This document shows, piece after piece, positions 62,041-64,000 of a DNA stretch of 64,000 nt. The stretch spans positions 326,307 through 390,306 of the forward strand of contig JBFMDH010000003.1 of assembly GCA_040754075.1 (NCBI GenBank). The letters are read 5' to 3'. The notes beneath the pieces are model-generated. The model was not told the DNA's origin and searched no databases. It saw only the letters and a list, made by a program, of their open reading frames with translations. The stretch comes from Acidobacteriota bacterium (GTDB lineage Bacteria > Acidobacteriota > Blastocatellia > UBA7656). Position numbers and translations under genes: made by a program. Every line of letters starts with the position of its first letter. Positions within the stretch are counted from its first letter, which is position 1.

Positions 62041-62176
62041 TTTCAATTCCTCAATCAAAGCTTACGGTCTTTTGTTGTTGCCACCAAGTATAAAGCGAAT
62101 GTAGGTTATGTCTGCAAGTTTAGCAATTTGATTCACCGCACTTTCAATTAACTTTCATCAGGAGGACAGCAAGCTA

Positions 62177-62567
62177 TCAAAACCCTAAAACTATTTGCTA
62201 ATCAGTTGAACGCCATACCTCTTGCCACATCCTGGTATCTTGCGGACTTGGGCGAAGCGCGCGGCTAGCAGGAACTCTTCACCAAACAGTCACCCCAAAA
62301 TTTGAAAGCCTTGCGCGAACACGCTGTGATTGAAAGCGCCATTTCATCAAATCGCATCGAAGGCGTTGTCATCGCGCCATCTCGCGTCGAAGCGGTGTTA
62401 TTCGGCAAAGCTTTCGCATTGCCGATATTCAAAAACAGTGTCCGGGCGTGAGCATAGATTTAATTCGCTACACCTTGAAACAAATGCAACCGCAGGTTGA
62501 ATGTTTAAAACGTGGTCGAGATGCACAATGGCGCAAAACTGAAAAGTGGGAATTAGGTAATACCTGA
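62177..62567 (+). pseudogene. Fic-family protein remnant
   Basis: Translated from 62177, the + strand reads LKLFANQLNAIPLATSWYLA, then a stop at about 62266, then L-R-E-H-A-V-I-E-S-A-I-S-S-N-R-I-E-G-V, the conserved N-terminal part of Fic proteins. After about 62420 the frame shifts, and R-I-A-D-I-Q-K-Q-C-P-G-V-S-I-D-L-I-R gives the C-terminal winged helix, ending near 62567. The central Fic core (H-P-F-x-D/E-G-N-G-R) is absent. AGGAGG is still present at about 62161. The gene is inactivated by a stop, a deletion and a frameshift. Confidence 0.82.
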
Positions 62568-62604
62568 TTAATTAGGTCATAAATTGGGTAATGGCTGTCC
62601 TAAT

Positions 62605-63201
62605 TCACCCTCTCCTGAAAAACAATCGCAAACCGAGCAGGCTTAAAATGACCACAAGCGCGATGCCAACGGCGCCAAGCGTTTTATCAAGCAGGGCGAT
62701 GCCTGTCCATTGCAAGTAATGAATTTTATAAAACCAGTCAATGCGGTCGGTATCCGCGCCGCGTTGTGTGAGCGTCAACCGCTCCCAATTCAAGGTCACG
62801 CGCACGCCGGTGTCGGTCGTGATTTGCTTGCCTTCGATTTTATTGATGTGCCCGTAACGCGACGGGTTGATTTGCAACGCATCGCTCAGAAGTTTTTGAA
62901 TTTCATCTTCCGTAGGTTCGTTTCGCGGCGCTAACGTTTGCGGGTCGAGATGCCTTGCGCCTTGCGCTGTGCGCACCAACAGATGTTCACCGAGAATGGT
63001 TTTCACCAGCCGCGCTTCGAGCCAATCATTTTGCGGTTTAATCACCGTTTGCGATTCGAGCGGGTAAGTTTTAACTTGCAAGAGTTCATAAGCGCCCGCA
63101 TAACCGGGCTTCAAAAAAAATATCGCGCCGGTGATTGCCCAACCGATAAACGGCAAGAGCATAATCAAGCCAATGAAGCGATGCAAGGTGCGAGTTTTCA
63201 T
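62605..63201 (-). CDS. PepSY-domain membrane protein
   Basis: 198 aa with a membrane helix at each end (about 8-30 and 170-193) and a periplasmic PepSY-like domain between (about 40-160), containing the D-E-I-Q-K-L-L pattern and a short form of the H-Y-L/H-L-Q-W-T-G motif (K-I-H-Y-L-Q-W-T-G) found in iron-uptake-related PepSY proteins. It is shorter than the full four-helix PepSY/PiuB proteins. The start at 63201 directly abuts the repeat element upstream. Confidence 0.8.
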   Translation of the reverse strand: MKTRTLHRFIGLIMLLPFIGWAITGAIFFLKPGYAGAYELLQVKTYPLESQTVIKPQNDWLEARLVKTILGEHLLVRTAQGARHLDPQTLAPRNEPTEDEIQKLLSDALQINPSRYGHINKIEGKQITTDTGVRVTLNWERLTLTQRGADTDRIDWFYKIHYLQWTGIALLDKTLGAVGIALVVILSLLGLRLFFRRG

Positions 63202-63205
63202 AGGA

Positions 63206-63354
63206 AAGAGAAGACAGAATTCAGGAGTCAGAAGACAGAATCAAGGAAACGATGAACGCGGAAGTAGGAACGATGAACATTTTGAATCTCTGCTGTTCAT
63301 CGTTCATCGTTCCTACTTCATACTTTCTTCCATTCTGACTTCTGACTCCTGAAT
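63206..63354. repeat. Heptamer (STRR-like) inverted repeat, AGTCAGAA and AACGATG types
   Basis: Outer arms are TCAGGAGTCAGAAGACAGAA (63221-63240) and CTGACTTCTGACTCCTGA (63335-63352). Inner arms are AGTAGGAACGATGAAC (63263-63278) and TTCATCGTTCCTACTTC (63303-63319). It lies between the hydrolase and PepSY genes and touches the hydrolase stop codon. Confidence 0.85.
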
Positions 63355-63356
63355 AC

Positions 63357-64000
63357 CTAATCTTGCCCACGCATCACATTCAACATCACACGCGATGTAC
63401 AGAAGACGCGCTGCGTGGCTTTTTGGAAATCGCTGTCTTTGGCGGCGTAGATGTTGATGAATTTCTGCGGGTTTCTATCAACCAATGGGAACCAACTGCT
63501 TTGCACCTGAATCATCAAACGATGACCTTTGAGCCAGGTGTGAAAAACATCCGGCATGGTGAATTCCACTTTGGTCTTTTTGTTCGGCACCATCGCTTCG
63601 GGTTTTGACCAACTGTTGCGATATTTGGCGCGCATCGGTTCGCCTCGCACCAACATTTGATAGCCACCCATGCGAATGCCTCTGGGATTGGGCGAATTGT
63701 CGGGCGCATTATCCGGGTAAACGTCAATCACCTTGATCACGAAATCCGAATCGGTTCCCGATGTCGAAACCTCAAGGCTCACTTTGATGGGTCCTGCGAC
63801 GGTCATATCTTCGCTGAGCGGTTCGGTTTGATAGACCACTACATCGGGTCGCGTTGCGGCATGGCGTTGATCATCGGTCATATACTCACGAGTCATACCG
63901 ATTGCCGTGTAGTCGATAAACGGTACGGGCTTTGCCGGGTCGCTCACATATTCGGCAAAACAACTCGAATTGCCTGGCGCAGTGAATGTGAGTTTGCCGC
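63357..64000 (-). CDS. CocE/NonD-type hydrolase, C-terminal part (cut by window end)
   Basis: 214 residues are visible; the frame stays open to the window edge, so the gene starts outside. The part seen is the C-terminal jelly-roll (X-Pro dipeptidyl-peptidase C-terminal) domain: P-D-V-V-V-Y-Q-T-E-P-L-S-E-D-M, then G-P-I-K-V-S-L-E-V-S-T-S-G-T-D-S-D-F, and H-R-L-M-I-Q-V-Q-S-S-W-F-P. The alpha/beta-hydrolase catalytic domain lies off the edge. Such proteins are secreted acyl hydrolases or peptidases (X-Pro dipeptidyl-peptidase S15 family). Confidence 0.88.
   Translation of the reverse strand, partial: GKLTFTAPGNSSCFAEYVSDPAKPVPFIDYTAIGMTREYMTDDQRHAATRPDVVVYQTEPLSEDMTVAGPIKVSLEVSTSGTDSDFVIKVIDVYPDNAPDNSPNPRGIRMGGYQMLVRGEPMRAKYRNSWSKPEAMVPNKKTKVEFTMPDVFHTWLKGHRLMIQVQSSWFPLVDRNPQKFINIYAAKDSDFQKATQRVFCTSRVMLNVMRGQD

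Overview
The window looks like chromosomal DNA of an acidobacterium, possibly class Blastocatellia. This is inferred from the gene mix: an ECF sigma factor of the acidobacterial type beside a large membrane-bound Ser/Thr kinase, several secreted beta-propeller peptidases, MacB-like exporters and an alternative complex III. No rRNA or other marker gene is present to confirm it. TTG and GTG starts are common, and most genes have a clear GGAG-type ribosome binding site.

Layout. 1-4340: a tandem array of structured RNAs with tRNA-like parts in permuted order, a small unknown gene, and a Ro60-like (TROVE/vWA) gene whose metal-site motif is split by a homing-endonuclease intein. I read this as a bacterial Ro60/Y RNA locus (YrlA-like RNAs). 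4910-12333: a carrier, a VOC protein, a nuclease-fold protein and a HlyD/ATPase/two-permease exporter. 12407-24042: a tricorn-like protease, a GNAT-like protein, a sigma54 response regulator, an MFS carrier, a cytochrome c, an S9 peptidase and an SDR enzyme. 24061-24770: a vapBC-type module flanked by a 40-bp direct repeat of the SDR gene start. 25107-30832: a tightly coupled four-gene operon with two BrxC/BrxD-type ATPases and an Lhr-like helicase, a candidate defence system. 30857-41800: a transsulfuration enzyme, the kinase and its ECF sigma factor, a TolB-like protein, PhyH and a nitronate monooxygenase. 42140-60013: a nitrate-respiration operon on the minus strand (rrf2, cytochrome c, narGHJI, actABCDE and an actF-narK fusion) with a divergent PAS-LuxR regulator. 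60094-64000: an S9 peptidase, a Fic pseudogene, a PepSY protein and the end of a CocE/NonD-type hydrolase.

A feature of the whole window is a family of intergenic elements built from degenerate heptamers, nearly all arranged as long inverted repeats. Each locus uses its own heptamer. They resemble the short tandemly repeated repetitive (STRR) sequences known from cyanobacteria. They occur between the RNA units, between operon genes (narG/narH, actA/actB, actE/actF, ABC ATPase/permease) and between the kinase and sigma genes.

How the genes work together. In the nitrate operon, menaquinol would be oxidised by NarI and/or alternative complex III, electrons would pass through c-type cytochromes, nitrate would be reduced by NarGH, and the NarK half of the fusion would move nitrate or nitrite. 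The Ro60-like protein and its RNAs would form an RNA quality-control particle. These roles follow from family knowledge and gene order and have not been tested here.
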